Source: Heterobasidion occidentale (lineage: Eukaryota > Basidiomycota > Agaricomycetes > Russulales > Bondarzewiaceae). Taken from it: a stretch of DNA of 64,000 bases. This document shows, one piece after another, positions 47,112 through 58,642 of the stretch; the stretch's first letter is position 1; each line of letters starts with the position of its first letter. The notes beneath the pieces were generated by a model that had not been told where the DNA came from, ran no database searches, and saw only the letters and a list, made by a program, of their open reading frames with translations. The stretch covers positions 1,054,001 to 1,118,000 of the forward strand of contig JBCAQO010000006.1 of the NCBI GenBank assembly GCA_039111635.1, in the 5' to 3' direction. Position numbers and translations under genes: made by a program.

Positions 47112-49577
47112 CTACATCATCAGACCGGACAAGCCGCTTGATGCATAGGCCATCGGCTTCATTGCTGGGTGGGTTGGGCTTCAAATTGGAAGTATTCCTG
47201 CGTGCCAGCGGAGTCGATGCGAATCTAACATGGAGTTGTTGAGTATCTTGAATCTTACTTGGATCCGCTCCAAAAAAAATAGCTTACGAATGCCCCTTTA
47301 TTACCGGCCTGGCACATAATTCGGCGCAGAAAACACCTGTATTAGAAAACGAGCAATGTTAAATACCAGCGTAGAGAATTATGATAAGATGGCATACAGT
47401 GGTGCACAGGCCGTTGTGCTCAATGGCATAACCATCTGAAGGGCCCGTAACGAATTAGATCTTGGATGTACAAGTCATGATTAAATTCGCAGATGCCCAC
47501 CTTGACGAACTTCATGACTCCGCAAAATGCCAGTGACACCATTCAACTCACACCATCTGCGTGTCACGTCTGGGCCAAAGGCAATACCAACACCTCTTTA
47601 CACGATCAGGTCCTTGGATTTATGAATCGAAGTGCTTAAAAAAAGACATACCCGTTTGCTTGGCCTCTACCAGGCGTTTCTTGTGGATCGGTCCATAGGA
47701 GCTATAATAGAATCGGTCAACACGCCCTCAACGGACCTTTGCTCAGACGCAGACCCGGACATACCTCGCCTAGATCCTCATGAGTATAAGGGACATAAGC
47801 GAGTTGAAAGATCACATACACATCAACCCCTCTGTCCCTGGCTGACGTCCAATCCTCTCTATCTTACGAAATCTCATCCAACGTAACACCATCTTTGCTG
47901 AAAAGACCGCCATGCACGACGAAGTATCGCTTGAGTCCTTCTGGAGACAAGATGGAACCTTGGGTTTTTCCGGTGGTCTTGTTGCAGAAATCAACGTCGC
48001 CAAAGGCACTACAAGAGTTTACTTTCTTAGTATAGATGGAACCGCGACTGATAAATGCTTGAACGACGCACTGGTTGTGAATAAATGCGCGAAGAGCTGG
48101 CTGATGTCAGGACATAGATCTCTACATTTTGCAACGAGAATTACCTTATAGGTCTGATCACCATGTTTATGCTTTGCCTCGCCCTCGAACCCATATGTTC
48201 GATTCATTTCTTTCGTCTCGTGATTGCCACGATTTAAAATATTCTTTGGATATAGCCCTATCGCAGTCCCTTTAGCTTGGATCAGCCAGATGTCATACAC
48301 AAATGCTCTCACATTGTAGGCTAAGGCGGTGAGGATAACCTCGATCGACCATGAGCCTCGATCGACAAGATCGCCATTCATGAGCAAGCAATGCTTCTCA
48401 GATGGTGGTCCGGTCAAAGAATACAAGTATAGCATATCATAAATTGGCCTACCCCAATGCATGAGCATGCGAACCCAGATATTCTGTGTTTAGACGTACC
48501 ATGCACATCACCGATGACATCGCAAGTCATTCCCTCCTTGAGAGGCAATTCTACTAGGCTTTGTTCTTTGATAAAAAGGGAGTGTGCTCCCAGGACGATC
48601 TCCCATACATATCGACGCGAAGGGCCTTGCCGTCCTTGAACCACTGGATCATAGCCTGAACGAATTCCAGAGTTATCGTGTATTTCCGTCTTCAGCCGTC
48701 TCCATTTTTAGGCCCGTCGTATTTTTTGTCAAGATCGCAACCACCTATATGAGTGTAAAAGTGAGTTCCTGTATCGAGATATCGTGTGTGATACAAACCG
48801 TCTGCAATGATTTCAAGGCATCTCTCTACGGCTGACTGTTCTTCGCCTACCTCGATGGCCTGCGTTGAAAGGATTGAAGGACAGAGACATCCAATATGCA
48901 ATATGTAAGCTACCTTTTCAAATTCAATCTTTCGTAGAAGCTTCTGCGTTGATTCTAATTGCAGCTTGACTTGGTTATTGTGGGCTCAAGCGCCATTACT
49001 TTCTTCAAGTCGGCCACGGCCAGCTGAGGTTTAAGAGTCTGTATGTGACACATCGCTCGTCTATGATTGATAGTTGCTCGAAATCATGCTCGGAAAGATG
49101 CGATTTAGACCATACCTATAATAAGCTTTGGCATACTTGGGATTGAGTGCAATCGCCCTGCCTAGGAAGATTCTTCTCAGTTCAATCATCATTGACTCTT
49201 TGAATGAAACACCTACTGGCATCTTGAAGAGCGTAGCCATGTTCTTCTATTTTCAAAAGTGTGTATGCTCTGTTACAAAATAGCGTCGCATCCGTCGGGT
49301 TCTTCCCGATGGCCTCCGAGTATAGATGAGCCGCACGCGGGAAATCATGATCTACAGGATCAAACAAAATAAAGGAACCAAAAGCAGACGTAGATTATGA
49401 ACGGACCAATAAATGCCTTGTTAGCCTGCGCCTTCAATTTTGATGCCTCTTCCTTATCTACTTCTCCTGAAACCTCTTTCGTATCTAGGCTTAGTGTCGA
49501 AAGAGACGGCGATGGGATCGATGAGGTGGAGTTGACTGTAATGGAGAGGAAGGAACAGATGATGAAGCGTCGCTCAT
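47112..49577 (-). CDS. Serine/threonine protein phosphatase 5 (Ppt1/PP5-like), copy B
   Basis: Counterpart of 31323-33799. [16 protein letters not shown] and NRGNHE are present, and the [17 protein letters not shown] junction is in frame here. The first exon lost one base near 49525 (STPPSSIPS is out of frame), and several homopolymers differ from copy A. Read together, the two copies describe a complete TPR-phosphatase. Confidence 0.8.
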
Positions 49578-50116
49578 GGTTCAAGATCAGTTAAAAGCTC
49601 GTTCTAAAGATGATTTGAGAGCAAGGATCTCTGCTAGTACATTAGCAGACCGGAGAGATTGTCCACTGCAAGCATACCTTTAGTCCGAAAGGGGAGAAAA
49701 CAACGTGCTTGGGGATGATGATGAGATTTATGTACACGAGAGAGTACTTGTGGGAGGGTCCAATGAACGGATACTGTAGACTTGCGACCGTGCAGGAAGG
49801 GTAATGGTACTTACGTCACACAAAACTAGCGGATATTGGGTCTCAGTAGTGTCTCAGTGCTGTCCCAGCCAAGCAAGCCTTCATGAAGCAACAAGATGGG
49901 CAAACTCCCCTTGGTCAATGGACGTTACCCATACATAAACAGTGTAGATTGCGAGAATGTTACAGGGCTACTCTTCAATTGAGCCATACTAGAACCTTTA
50001 AATATAGCACCACAGGGTATAGTAGCTGAAATTAATCAAACTCGATGTACGACAACGGAAAAAACGAGCGCTATAGGAAAAGAGCGAAAAGACGTGCAAT
50101 ATCACATCGAGTGACT
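49578..50116. other. Intergenic region between PP5 and the GH23-like gene (copy B)
   Basis: Counterpart of 33800-34339. No gene seen. Confidence 0.4.
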
Positions 50117-51364
50117 TTAGTCGCACTGGTCCAGGTTGAAGTACTTTCCAAGACGGGGCCTCATGGTGTACGCGTCTACATTCTGCAACCAACCGTTGAC
50201 AAATTGGTGCAAGCTGCGACAAAAACAATCAGATAAAAATATTTGACTCAGAGGTGCCACTCACTAGTCCAGGTTGTTCTGGCATCTGCAGCACGATGTG
50301 GACGCGGCGGCAGTTGCCTGGCCCTGATATGTACAATGTATGAGCGCTTTTTATATAAAAAGTTGGAGCACCACGTTGCTTACAAAAGTCAATTGCGCGG
50401 ACCAGCCATTGTACTGACCGATGGTCTTCAAGACATCACCACCATTGCCGTTCAGCGTATCAGAGAAAAACTGAGCGCCTGTGCGAATGTTGTAGTCCTG
50501 AGGGTTAAGGCATCAACAAATGTGAGTGATTTCCTGTAGGTCAGTCAACTTACGGGATCCTTGCAATTCCCGCCAGGCGCCGATCCACACTTGTCCTTGG
50601 TTATCTGCATTAAGCCCTGTTCACCAGCACCACCAACAGTGGCAGGATTACAACTACTCTCTTGCATGGCAAACGAAGCCAACATGATAGGCGGAACTAT
50701 CCAATCAGGATTAGAGAACAAGACCCAAACAAGCGACAAAAATGTTCCTCACCATTAAATTCTCCACCATACTTCTCAAAGAGCCCCACATAATCGTTGC
50801 AGGCTTTGAAGGGGCTGCTCTTGTCCTTGATCGCAGTCGATAGGTCGGCAGCGATGAGGTCAGAAATACGGACGAATGGAGGCCTCCAACCGCCATCGTT
50901 GATACCACAATTCAACCAGTCGATGTTACCGTTAGGGCCGCTGACAGCAGTGATGTCCTCTGCAAGTAACCTAGTGAGGGCCATCGACTAGGCATCACAA
51001 CTTCCTTGGACTCACTCGTAGCACCGATGTCACCACACTTAGACTTGACGCTAATCAAGCCTGCGATAGCCCCTTTCACGCTGCTTTTGCTGTCATCAAC
51101 ATAGTTCGCGACAGGGGCCGACGCAGGCGCGGCTGCGACAGAAGTCGTCGGCGCCACAAAAGTAGAGGTCGGGGGATTGTTGGTTGTCGAAGTCGTGTGG
51201 GGGAAGGAAGAGGAGCTCTTTACTTTGCAACGCTTGCTGGATGAGCTTCCCCGACGGGCAATGTGGGCATGGCGAGCAGAATGAGAGCGTTCTTTGTGAA
51301 CGTTGCTCGCCTCGACAACGGCAAGAGCGAGGGCGATAGCAACAAGGCCGGAGATGAGTTTCAT
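50117..51364 (-). CDS. Secreted lytic transglycosylase-like (SLT/GH23) protein, copy B
   Basis: Counterpart of 34340-35588 and the intact version. It has signal peptide, Ser/Thr linker, the ES of FAMQESSCNP, GLMQIT, and an in-frame last exon with NNLDYLHQFVNGWLQNVD and RLGKYFNLDQCD. Differences from copy A are a few substitutions (for example Val/Ala in the signal peptide, Tyr/Phe in the linker). Confidence 0.78.
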
Positions 51365-51615
51365 GATACAGTAACGAATGTGGGTTCCGCCTTGGGAGTA
51401 GTATCGAGTCTGAAGGTGCAAAGAAAGGCTCAGCAACGTGGGGTGCTGATTTTATGGGAAAGACGCTTACCCAGAAGCACTCTTAGCGTTGGCGACGTGG
51501 AGTAAAATGCGTGGATATATCCTGATATATCACGTTTACAGTAAAAAAATACCAAGCAGGTCACAGCTGCCAAGCGATCCAATCAATTCATTCAGAACTT
51601 TAAGCTAGCACTTAC

Positions 51616-52500
51616 CTTTTTTGGCAACCGACCGATCACCGTCCAAGCATGCGGAAATTATTTTCTTTTTCTCAATGGTCTCTCCGATGAACGGTTCGTC
51701 ATCGAAGCTCGCAAGCATGAAGCTCAATTCAACCTCGCGTCAAAGCGATGGCGAAGGACGGCGCTCATAGTTTCGTCCTCGATCAGTAAGATAAGCTCAT
51801 CGATGCCTCCTGGGCTTGTCTGCTGGTAGTCTGCTGATACCTAGCTCACCTGTCGCAAAGCGTGTATTTCTCTGAACGATGATTTTGACTCTCACGACGG
51901 TCAATCGTTATGATCCTGACGGGAGCCGTCGTACTGCCGTCGTTGGCGAGGTGGCAATCAGGGCACGGCGTCTTCTGCCCGTTTTGCCAATGAATATCGG
52001 GTAGTGAAGGACGAGGCCGTTTGAGTCTCACCGAGTTTGCTATGCGAGCTTTCAAAGTTCCTACCCAGACTCTGTCCTCGTCTGTGTCAACTTCAACGTA
52101 CTTTCATATCGAATATAACCCACCTACCTTCCAAACGCATGTGCTCCACCCACCTGAAGCGCCCCAGCTGATTCACATCACGCATAAACAAAATTATGAT
52201 GCTAGAAAGTATTAGATGTACATGTCTTTTCGCTTCATCGCTGTAGACCATGCATGCCTGACTGCCCAGACGTCGATGCTTGAAGTGAAGGGAACACAAC
52301 CAAAAAAGTTATGGTTAGGATTCCGCAGCACTGACTGGTCCTGTCTACTCCCACGTTCTTCCTGTCCTGGCACATCACTTGCACCAATCCGCTACCAGCC
52401 GCTACCGTTCCTTATAGTCGTTGTACCGTCGCGAGTTGTGCTTGGGGCGGATAGGTACCTTTGTAAATGGTTGACGGCAACACTGCGCTCAAACTGATCA
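51616..52500 (-). CDS. Unidentified spliced gene, copy B, without the transposon
   Basis: Counterpart of the interrupted gene in copy A. Here the intron between ...KYTLCD and IDELILLIEDETMSAV is about 60 nt (GTGAGC...CCCAG, about 51845-51790), the normal size in this genome. The frame change after RHRFDA, before ASFDDEPFIGETIE, is present here too. The 5' exons above 52460 are unclear; a start further upstream, to about 52620, is possible. Product unknown. Confidence 0.4.
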
Positions 52501-52969
52501 CATCGTCTGGTAGCTTTATCTCTTTCATGTGTCAGAAATCTCACGAACCGAGTCGCAACATGCAATAGATGTTACGTCGTATGGATGCATTGTATTCTGT
52601 CGAATTCATGTTGAAATCTCTCAGGGAAATCCGTGTCCAAACTTATACACAGGCCAGATGTATTCTGATGCAGTTCCACACGTCTGTTTTCGTGATAAAT
52701 TGTTGTGAGTCACAATTCTACTCCTACTCTACTATGAAACGACGTTACGATCCTTATAGGAGATTTTGATAGGTCAACTATCTTCGAGCATCAGTATGCA
52801 AAATATTCAACGTTGAGATCTTGAGACTTAGAGAGACCACTGAGAGACCATCTTACTGATTCAAACATGGGCCGTATAAGGCAACTGCTGAATTTGACGA
52901 AAATCGAAATGAACTCCCTTCTTAATGAGCAAGTGAGTTATTTTGCTTTCCTTGCGGCTCTCATCCATC

Positions 52970-54398
52970 ATGGACACTACTCATCCTAGCAAAGAGTTAC
53001 AAGAATCTTCTCCTGTCATCTTATTTCAGTCCTCGGGATGTACGAGAGCCCTTTCAGACGCAAGCCCCCCGACTGAGCATGCGAAGGGTATGTCTTTTCG
53101 GGTTCATTGTACAACAATATGGAAGTTGACTTGATATTCCAGACTTGTTCTCTAAACTAAGCATATCAGATCGACTTTTGACTCCTGCTATCCTGATAGC
53201 CATGATTCTCGGAGTAGTTATCGGAGTCTTTGCACCTGGCGTCCAAAGCACCTTTGATACTGTTAAATTGAACGGCGTCTCAGCACGTATGTATCTCGAT
53301 TCTCTATATAATGCATCTCACACGTCGCGTCCTTCGCCAGCTATCGCCATTGGATTGATTGCCATGATGTGGCCGATTCTTACCAAGGTCCAATATGAAA
53401 CGTTCCCCGCTCTATTCACTTCACAGCGCCTCTGGACCCACATCGTCTTATCCGTCGTCCTGAATTGGATTATTGGACCGTTCATTATGCTGGGCCTTGC
53501 ATGGGCAACTCTACCAGATCTCCCCACGTATCGCACAGGGGTTATCATGGTCGGGCTCGCTCGTTGCATCGCTATGGTCATGATTTGGAACCAGCTCGCG
53601 CGCGGAGACGGCAACTACTGCGCGATCCTAGTCATGATCAATTCCATTCTCCAGATTGTATTGTACTCCCCCTTCGCAGTCTTGTTCATCAATATCATCG
53701 GAAACCAAGAGTCCTCGATTCATGTTTCCTACGGCAAGGTTGCGATCTCTGTGCTTATTGTATGTTCATCTCGTCATTACGGTTGCTCTCTTCCTAACTC
53801 TATTTCAGTATCTAGGAATACCATTAGTGGCAGGAGCGATAACACGATACGGTGTCTGGTTATTTACCAGCAAACGCTTCCTCAACGAGAAATTTCTGCC
53901 TCTCTTTGGCTATATTTCTCTTCTCGGGCTTCTCTATACTATCATCGTCATGTTCGCCTACCAAGGACACCAGATTATTCATAATCTCGGTCCCGTCTTC
54001 CGCACCATGGTCCCCCTAGTCCTCTACTTCGCAATTATGTGGACATTCGCATTCTGGATGACTTGGCGTCTCAGCATTCGGTATCCGTCGATCTTCGGGT
54101 ATGAGATGGCTGTCGTGCAGAGCTTCACAGCAGGCAGTAACAATTTCGTAAGTTGTTCGTAGTTGGTCTGACAACATCATCCAGTTCTCAAATATTTTCT
54201 GTTCCAGGAGCTCGCGATCGCGGTTGCAATTGCAGTCTACGGTATTGATTCAGACCAGGCTCTTGCTGCGACAATAGGGCCACTTGTGGAGGTCCCCACC
54301 TTTTAGCATTGACGTGGGTTTCGTTATTCCTCCATCAGAAGCTTGCATGGTCTCCGTTGGAGCTTGTGGAGGGGCATGTAGCAGAGAAGGATACATAA
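52970..54398 (+). CDS. ACR3: Arsenite efflux transporter, ACR3 family, with a frame slip near the 3' end
   Basis: Plasma-membrane arsenite (and antimonite) extruder of the ACR3 branch of the BART superfamily. The start [15 protein letters not shown] gives a cytosolic N-terminus, and an intron (about 53087-53141) leads to [20 protein letters not shown]. About ten membrane helices follow, with the family block [20 protein letters not shown], whose Cys is essential for transport in studied ACR3 proteins, and the helix RTGVIMVG. Later pieces: [38 protein letters not shown] and [20 protein letters not shown]. At 54301-54306 the frame meets TTTTAG right after GPLVEVPT. One frame over, the expected last helix continues ([20 protein letters not shown]) to a stop at 54396-54398. 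This is a one-base loss or a sequencing error. Confidence 0.85.
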
Positions 54399-54417
54399 AA
54401 GTGTACCATGTTTTGAT

Positions 54418-54446
54418 CTCCTCCTCCTCCTCCTCCTCCTCCTCCA
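54418..54446. repeat. (TCC)n microsatellite
   Basis: About nine uninterrupted TCC units between the convergent ends of ACR3 and the bZIP gene. Confidence 0.9.
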
Positions 54447-54507
54447 TTAAGCCAATATGTATACATATGCCACAGACGTGTCAAAAAATCCGAAACAGCG
54501 CTGTCGT

Positions 54508-55268
54508 TCACATCTGCAAAGTTGATCGGTGGTCGGAAAGGCGCTGTAATATGGTCGTGTGCGAATTATCCTCCTGCTGCATGGGTTGCGCAGTCTCTTC
54601 CTCTTCTACCAGGCCCTCGCAATCTATGTACCCGCCGCAGCATTCCGATTCCGACTCGTGATAGGAGCCTGCGGGGGTCAAAGGCGCTGCTGAAAAGAGC
54701 ACGGGATTCTCGTTAAGCGTCAGGACTTCAGCTGTCCCTTGCACACGCTCCAAGCTTTTCCCTGGTGAGGTACTGGCAGTGCCTTGCGGGATCGTCTGAG
54801 AGAAGAAGGTGGCGAGAATCTCGGCAACGTTATTGTCCCTGTTTGAGACCCTATGATCCAGGCGCAATCAGGCGTCGGGCTTCTTTGGCTCTTGGCTCTT
54901 AATGCTCCAAAAACTATACCTTGACAGTTTTGCGGTGCTCGAGGCCATCTGATGAAACCTCGCCAATGTCGTCTGCGTGCGCCCGAGATGCTCCATAAGC
55001 TCTGAGCACGCATTGATCTATTCATTGTCAGCTGCAAGTCGCGCATGTAAGTCCTTTGGAAAGTCACCATATCTTCATCAAACCCTCCAGAAGAGCCTGC
55101 CTTTGCTATCGCGAGCTCCTGGCGCAAACGTGTATTCTCTGCCTCCGCAACACGGCATCGCTCTTCGAGGTCGGCGACATACTTGGCCCGGCGGTCACGA
55201 TATGCCCGTTGCTGTGCAAGAGAGCGTGAAGGTGGTATAGTCATGTCTTTCTTACGGCCTCGCGTCAT
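54508..55268 (-). CDS. AP-1-like bZIP transcription factor
   Basis: Three exons. Exon 1 encodes MTRGRKKDMTIPPSRSLAQQ, the basic region QQRAYRDRRAKYV and a leucine zipper start ADLEERCRVAEAENTRLRQE. The Asn of the canonical NxxAQxxFR motif is replaced (SLAQQRAYR), as in many Agaricomycete bZIPs. A 51-nt intron follows EDM; exon 2 has INACSELMEHLGRTQTTLAR, exon 3 SNRDNNVAEILATFFSQTIP. The C-terminal tail carries ESECCGGYIDCEGLVEEEET, a Cys/acidic motif like the redox- or metal-responsive C-termini of Yap/Pap1 relatives. It ends about 110 bp from the convergent ACR3 gene. In budding yeast the AP-1-like factor Arr1/Yap8 sits in one cluster with ARR3 and activates it; the same role here is inference from family and position. 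Confidence 0.78.
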
Positions 55269-58200
55269 ATCGTACTACCCAAATGCCGTGCTCGGAGCGC
55301 AAGCTCCTGCTGTCTGTGCTGCACAGTGCTGCACTGCTGTTGGAATAGAAGTGGCCTATGTAAGTCCTATGTAGGGGTGTAGGTTTGGACCACGAACTTC
55401 AAATTCAAAGTCAAAACCAAAATCATAATCGATTTGTCACCGGTCGTCACCTGACTTCTGCAACTAGCGCTGGCGCCGAAACCGGCGTCCTCCTGTGATA
55501 CACCAGCCAGCTCCCCACCACCGACATGCTTTGTGAAACTGTGTGCATTTTCAGCTCTATTGTGCTGGTATAGTATCGAAGTGAGGCATGGTGAGGCGGT
55601 CCGCTGTTGATATCGACGGTCATGGCGAACTGTCACTTGAGGGCCTTGTGTGCTGTCGTATCGGAAACACATCACAAGACTCCTGTGACCATCCACTCGC
55701 CCCTGCGTCATGAGTGATACACTGATATTGGCGACACGCCCAAAGAGCTTACCAGGTAACCCGGTCAACCTGTCAATAGCACCAAGCTGAACCATCAAGA
55801 TCCTGATCCTGTCACGAGCACCCCTTCTATCAGAAAGTATGTCCAGATTACCATGATGCCATATCACCTCGAGACCTCGAGCTTCACAATGGACCTAGCG
55901 ACGATACCTGTTATCAGTCAACATCGTGTTAACAAGGTTGTGCTCTTGCTATATGCGATTATGTGGGCTCTCGTACCGACAATAAGCTCGGCGCTGATTC
56001 TAGCTCTCCACCTAGTCGCTCAGGAGGAGCTCTACACCACAAGGTTTCCAAAAAATGTTAGCAGCCGCTCTTTGTGAGTATGACGGACACATGTTTGACG
56101 TCCGCTGATGCTCCAGGGGCCAACAAGACCTAACAAGACGCGCTCAATCTCAGACCGTTCTTTACCCGCGCAAGGCTCATTCTTACTACTCTATAGTGGC
56201 TCTTCGAATCTATTGCTGTTCTATGCGCTATCAATGGGGCACAGAAATCGAACGCTAAATTCTGTGCGTACGATGCCGGCACCGAGCTTAGCTCCTGGAG
56301 CAAACCGACGCCCGACGTCATCTGCACGGATCACACGCACCTTGGCATAATACCAGTCTCTTGTCTTTTCTCACCAGCTGATACTTCGGCGTCCCATGCA
56401 TGTACCCTCCATCGTCATCACCTGATAGATACATTCTCGCTGGCAGAATTGCTGTTCACTGACTAAATCAGGGGCCCTCAGTGATTTACTGACTAACTTC
56501 AGAATGCAGAGTTTCCATCAGGTTGTGATGTACGATCGAGACGGGACGCCAGTTCGTCTGACGGCTCTATTCGCGGATGTTCGTGTTGTGGCCCACTCGG
56601 AGTCCGCGACACGATGTATGACGCGTCCCGCCGATGATGAACAGTAAGTCATGGGCTCTCACGCTGCGGCCTTATCGTCGTCTTTGTGAGGTTCTTGTCA
56701 CATAACTCAGCTGCTGTATGTGCTGAGAGTCAAATTTTGATCAGAAGGAAGAAAAAGGGTAAGTGTATTCTTGTTTTGATCGTGGTACTTACTCACTTGA
56801 GAACCCAAGGACGCAGAGTAAATAAGGCCTCTTTCGTTATCCAATCTGCGTCTGCGTTTTACATCTATTTTGCATTCGGGGAAGTGGCACGGCCGCATTC
56901 TCGGTCATCTGGCGTGAGCTCTGACGCCGATGAGAATACCGGACTATTGGTCACAAGTATGTGTTATGCTCACCCTTTCCGACACACGAGGCGGAGTAGG
57001 GCCTCGGAACAGCGCGCGTTACAGTGAGCTATGCGCCTTACTGTTTTGCGCTGGCTCCTCTCATTTTGAGATCTCCGAAATATGCCTGCGGTCTGCGAAT
57101 CAATGTTAGATGAATACACGGGGATTACACATGGGTTGGTGATAGGTAGGGAGAGAACGTAGCTAGAGCGGTTAGCCTTTGGTGCGGGAGAGGGCATAAG
57201 TCCGCAACATACCTATGAGAAAGCACTAGAAATCATGTATTTCGCCACAACTCCGAACAATGGAAGGCACGTAGCTGACTATGATCAAAACAACGATTTC
57301 ATTCATCGAGTTACAGAACAAAGAACAGCTTGTCGTCGATACGGTACGCGGACTGGTAGTTGTGTAAAGTGCACCCCATTGAAGACTGACACAGCTTATA
57401 GGGTTCTCGCATAAATGGTAGCCCGCGCAGCAGTATGGTAACCCAAACAAGGGATGGTTTCCTTCGCATATAGTCCACTGTGGAGGGACCCGTGGCTTGT
57501 GTCAATTGATGGAGCGACGAAGATCCGAGGCTGAGGAGGGTGAACAGGTTACGGGACCCAGTGATCACGACGAGGATCTGAATTTGGAGCCGAAGACGAC
57601 AGCTTCGCGGGTGAGAGCGCAAGGAAATGGCCATTGTTGTCCAATCGAAGTGTCTGATTCGGGCGATTCAGCCACAGGAAGGCCCATGAGACGCAGGTTG
57701 GCGCAGCAAGTGGGCTAGGCACACGAGCTGTGAACGACAGCAATCGATCATGCGTCCGCTCTTGCCTTTCATGGTATGGAAATGAGTTGCGTGGAATGAG
57801 TCAACGGGCGTCCGCACACCACTATGGGACTCCAACCCCGGGAGGCACAGTAGGGGAGAGATGGCGTTGCTGATGTGATGCGTGCGAGAGACGACTGGGA
57901 CAGGAGTCCGGACCTTGTGCGCGGGTCGTATGCAAGGCGGAAAAGAACTGGAGGCTATGCGCCGATCGTGACTTTGGCTGATGGCGTCGTCGCGAGAGGC
58001 AAGGCGTTGGGTCCGAAATCAAAGCTGTGACCGTGGTTGGAAAGCGCGGGGCTGGACAGCCAAGGATGGTCCTGGTGCGATGAGGGTGCTAATAGGGCTT
58101 GTGCGCAAAGGGATGGGGGAGGAGAGGCCGACAGCGCCGGATGACTCGGTGAGGTGAGGCGAAGCGAGTCGTGACTCAGGGAGTGTTTGTGTGTGTTTGG

Positions 58201-58642
58201 CGGGAGCGTGTATAACAGAAGGAGTCAGTTGAAGGCCCACAAGGCGAGTGCCAGAGATATCGCGACCCCCTCGAACGCCCAGCTCTCGTCTTGACTCGGC
58301 CCTCCTTTATTTTCTCTAGACCGTTCACTGACTGTCTCTGACTCCCCCCTCCTTCAGCATTTAAGAAGTCCTCCCAGCTGCTGCTGAAGGACGAGAATAT
58401 CTAGTCGGGTCATCCAGGTCGTCTGACTCTGGAGATCCGCCTCTAACCTGCTGCCGTCAAAATGTATTCTCACCGGAAAACTCGCCGTTCATTCGTCCGC
58501 TCGACCACCCTCGCTCTCGTCTCGTCTTCGTTCCGTATTACTGGATCAACCTCACCCCTTGTCACCCTCGAGATAAATGATAGTCCCATCTGAATAATCT
58601 TCTTGTTGCCCGTGCTCCTCGACCCTTCCGACCGCATTCCTA
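55269..58642. other. 3.4 kb without a recognisable gene
   Basis: Scattered short frames only. A hydrophobic stretch at about 55889-56040 (HRVNKVVLLLYAIMWALVPT) looks like one or two membrane helices but could not be extended into a gene by plausible splicing. A short frame at about 56512-56640 (VVMYDRDGTPVRLTALFADV) is also isolated. These may be relics of a decayed gene. The last 400 bp should be the cyclin promoter. Confidence 0.4.

Larger units (their letters stand above)
39349..52921. repeat. Duplicated block, copy B (starts at the assembly gap)
   Basis: Partner of 23573-39248. It starts at the first base after the gap and runs into unique sequence at about 52922, where copy A ends at the other side of the gap. 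It lacks the transposon. Confidence 0.95.

Noticed and set aside
23573..52921. A genuine tandem segmental duplication
   Set aside because: Possible, but the junction coincides with a 100-N gap, copy B starts in mid-exon, and the differences look allelic; kept as the less likely explanation.
55889..56077. A membrane-protein gene starting at the hydrophobic stretch
   Set aside because: Neighbouring frames are interrupted by stops and no splice chain adds further helices; noted only as a possible relic.
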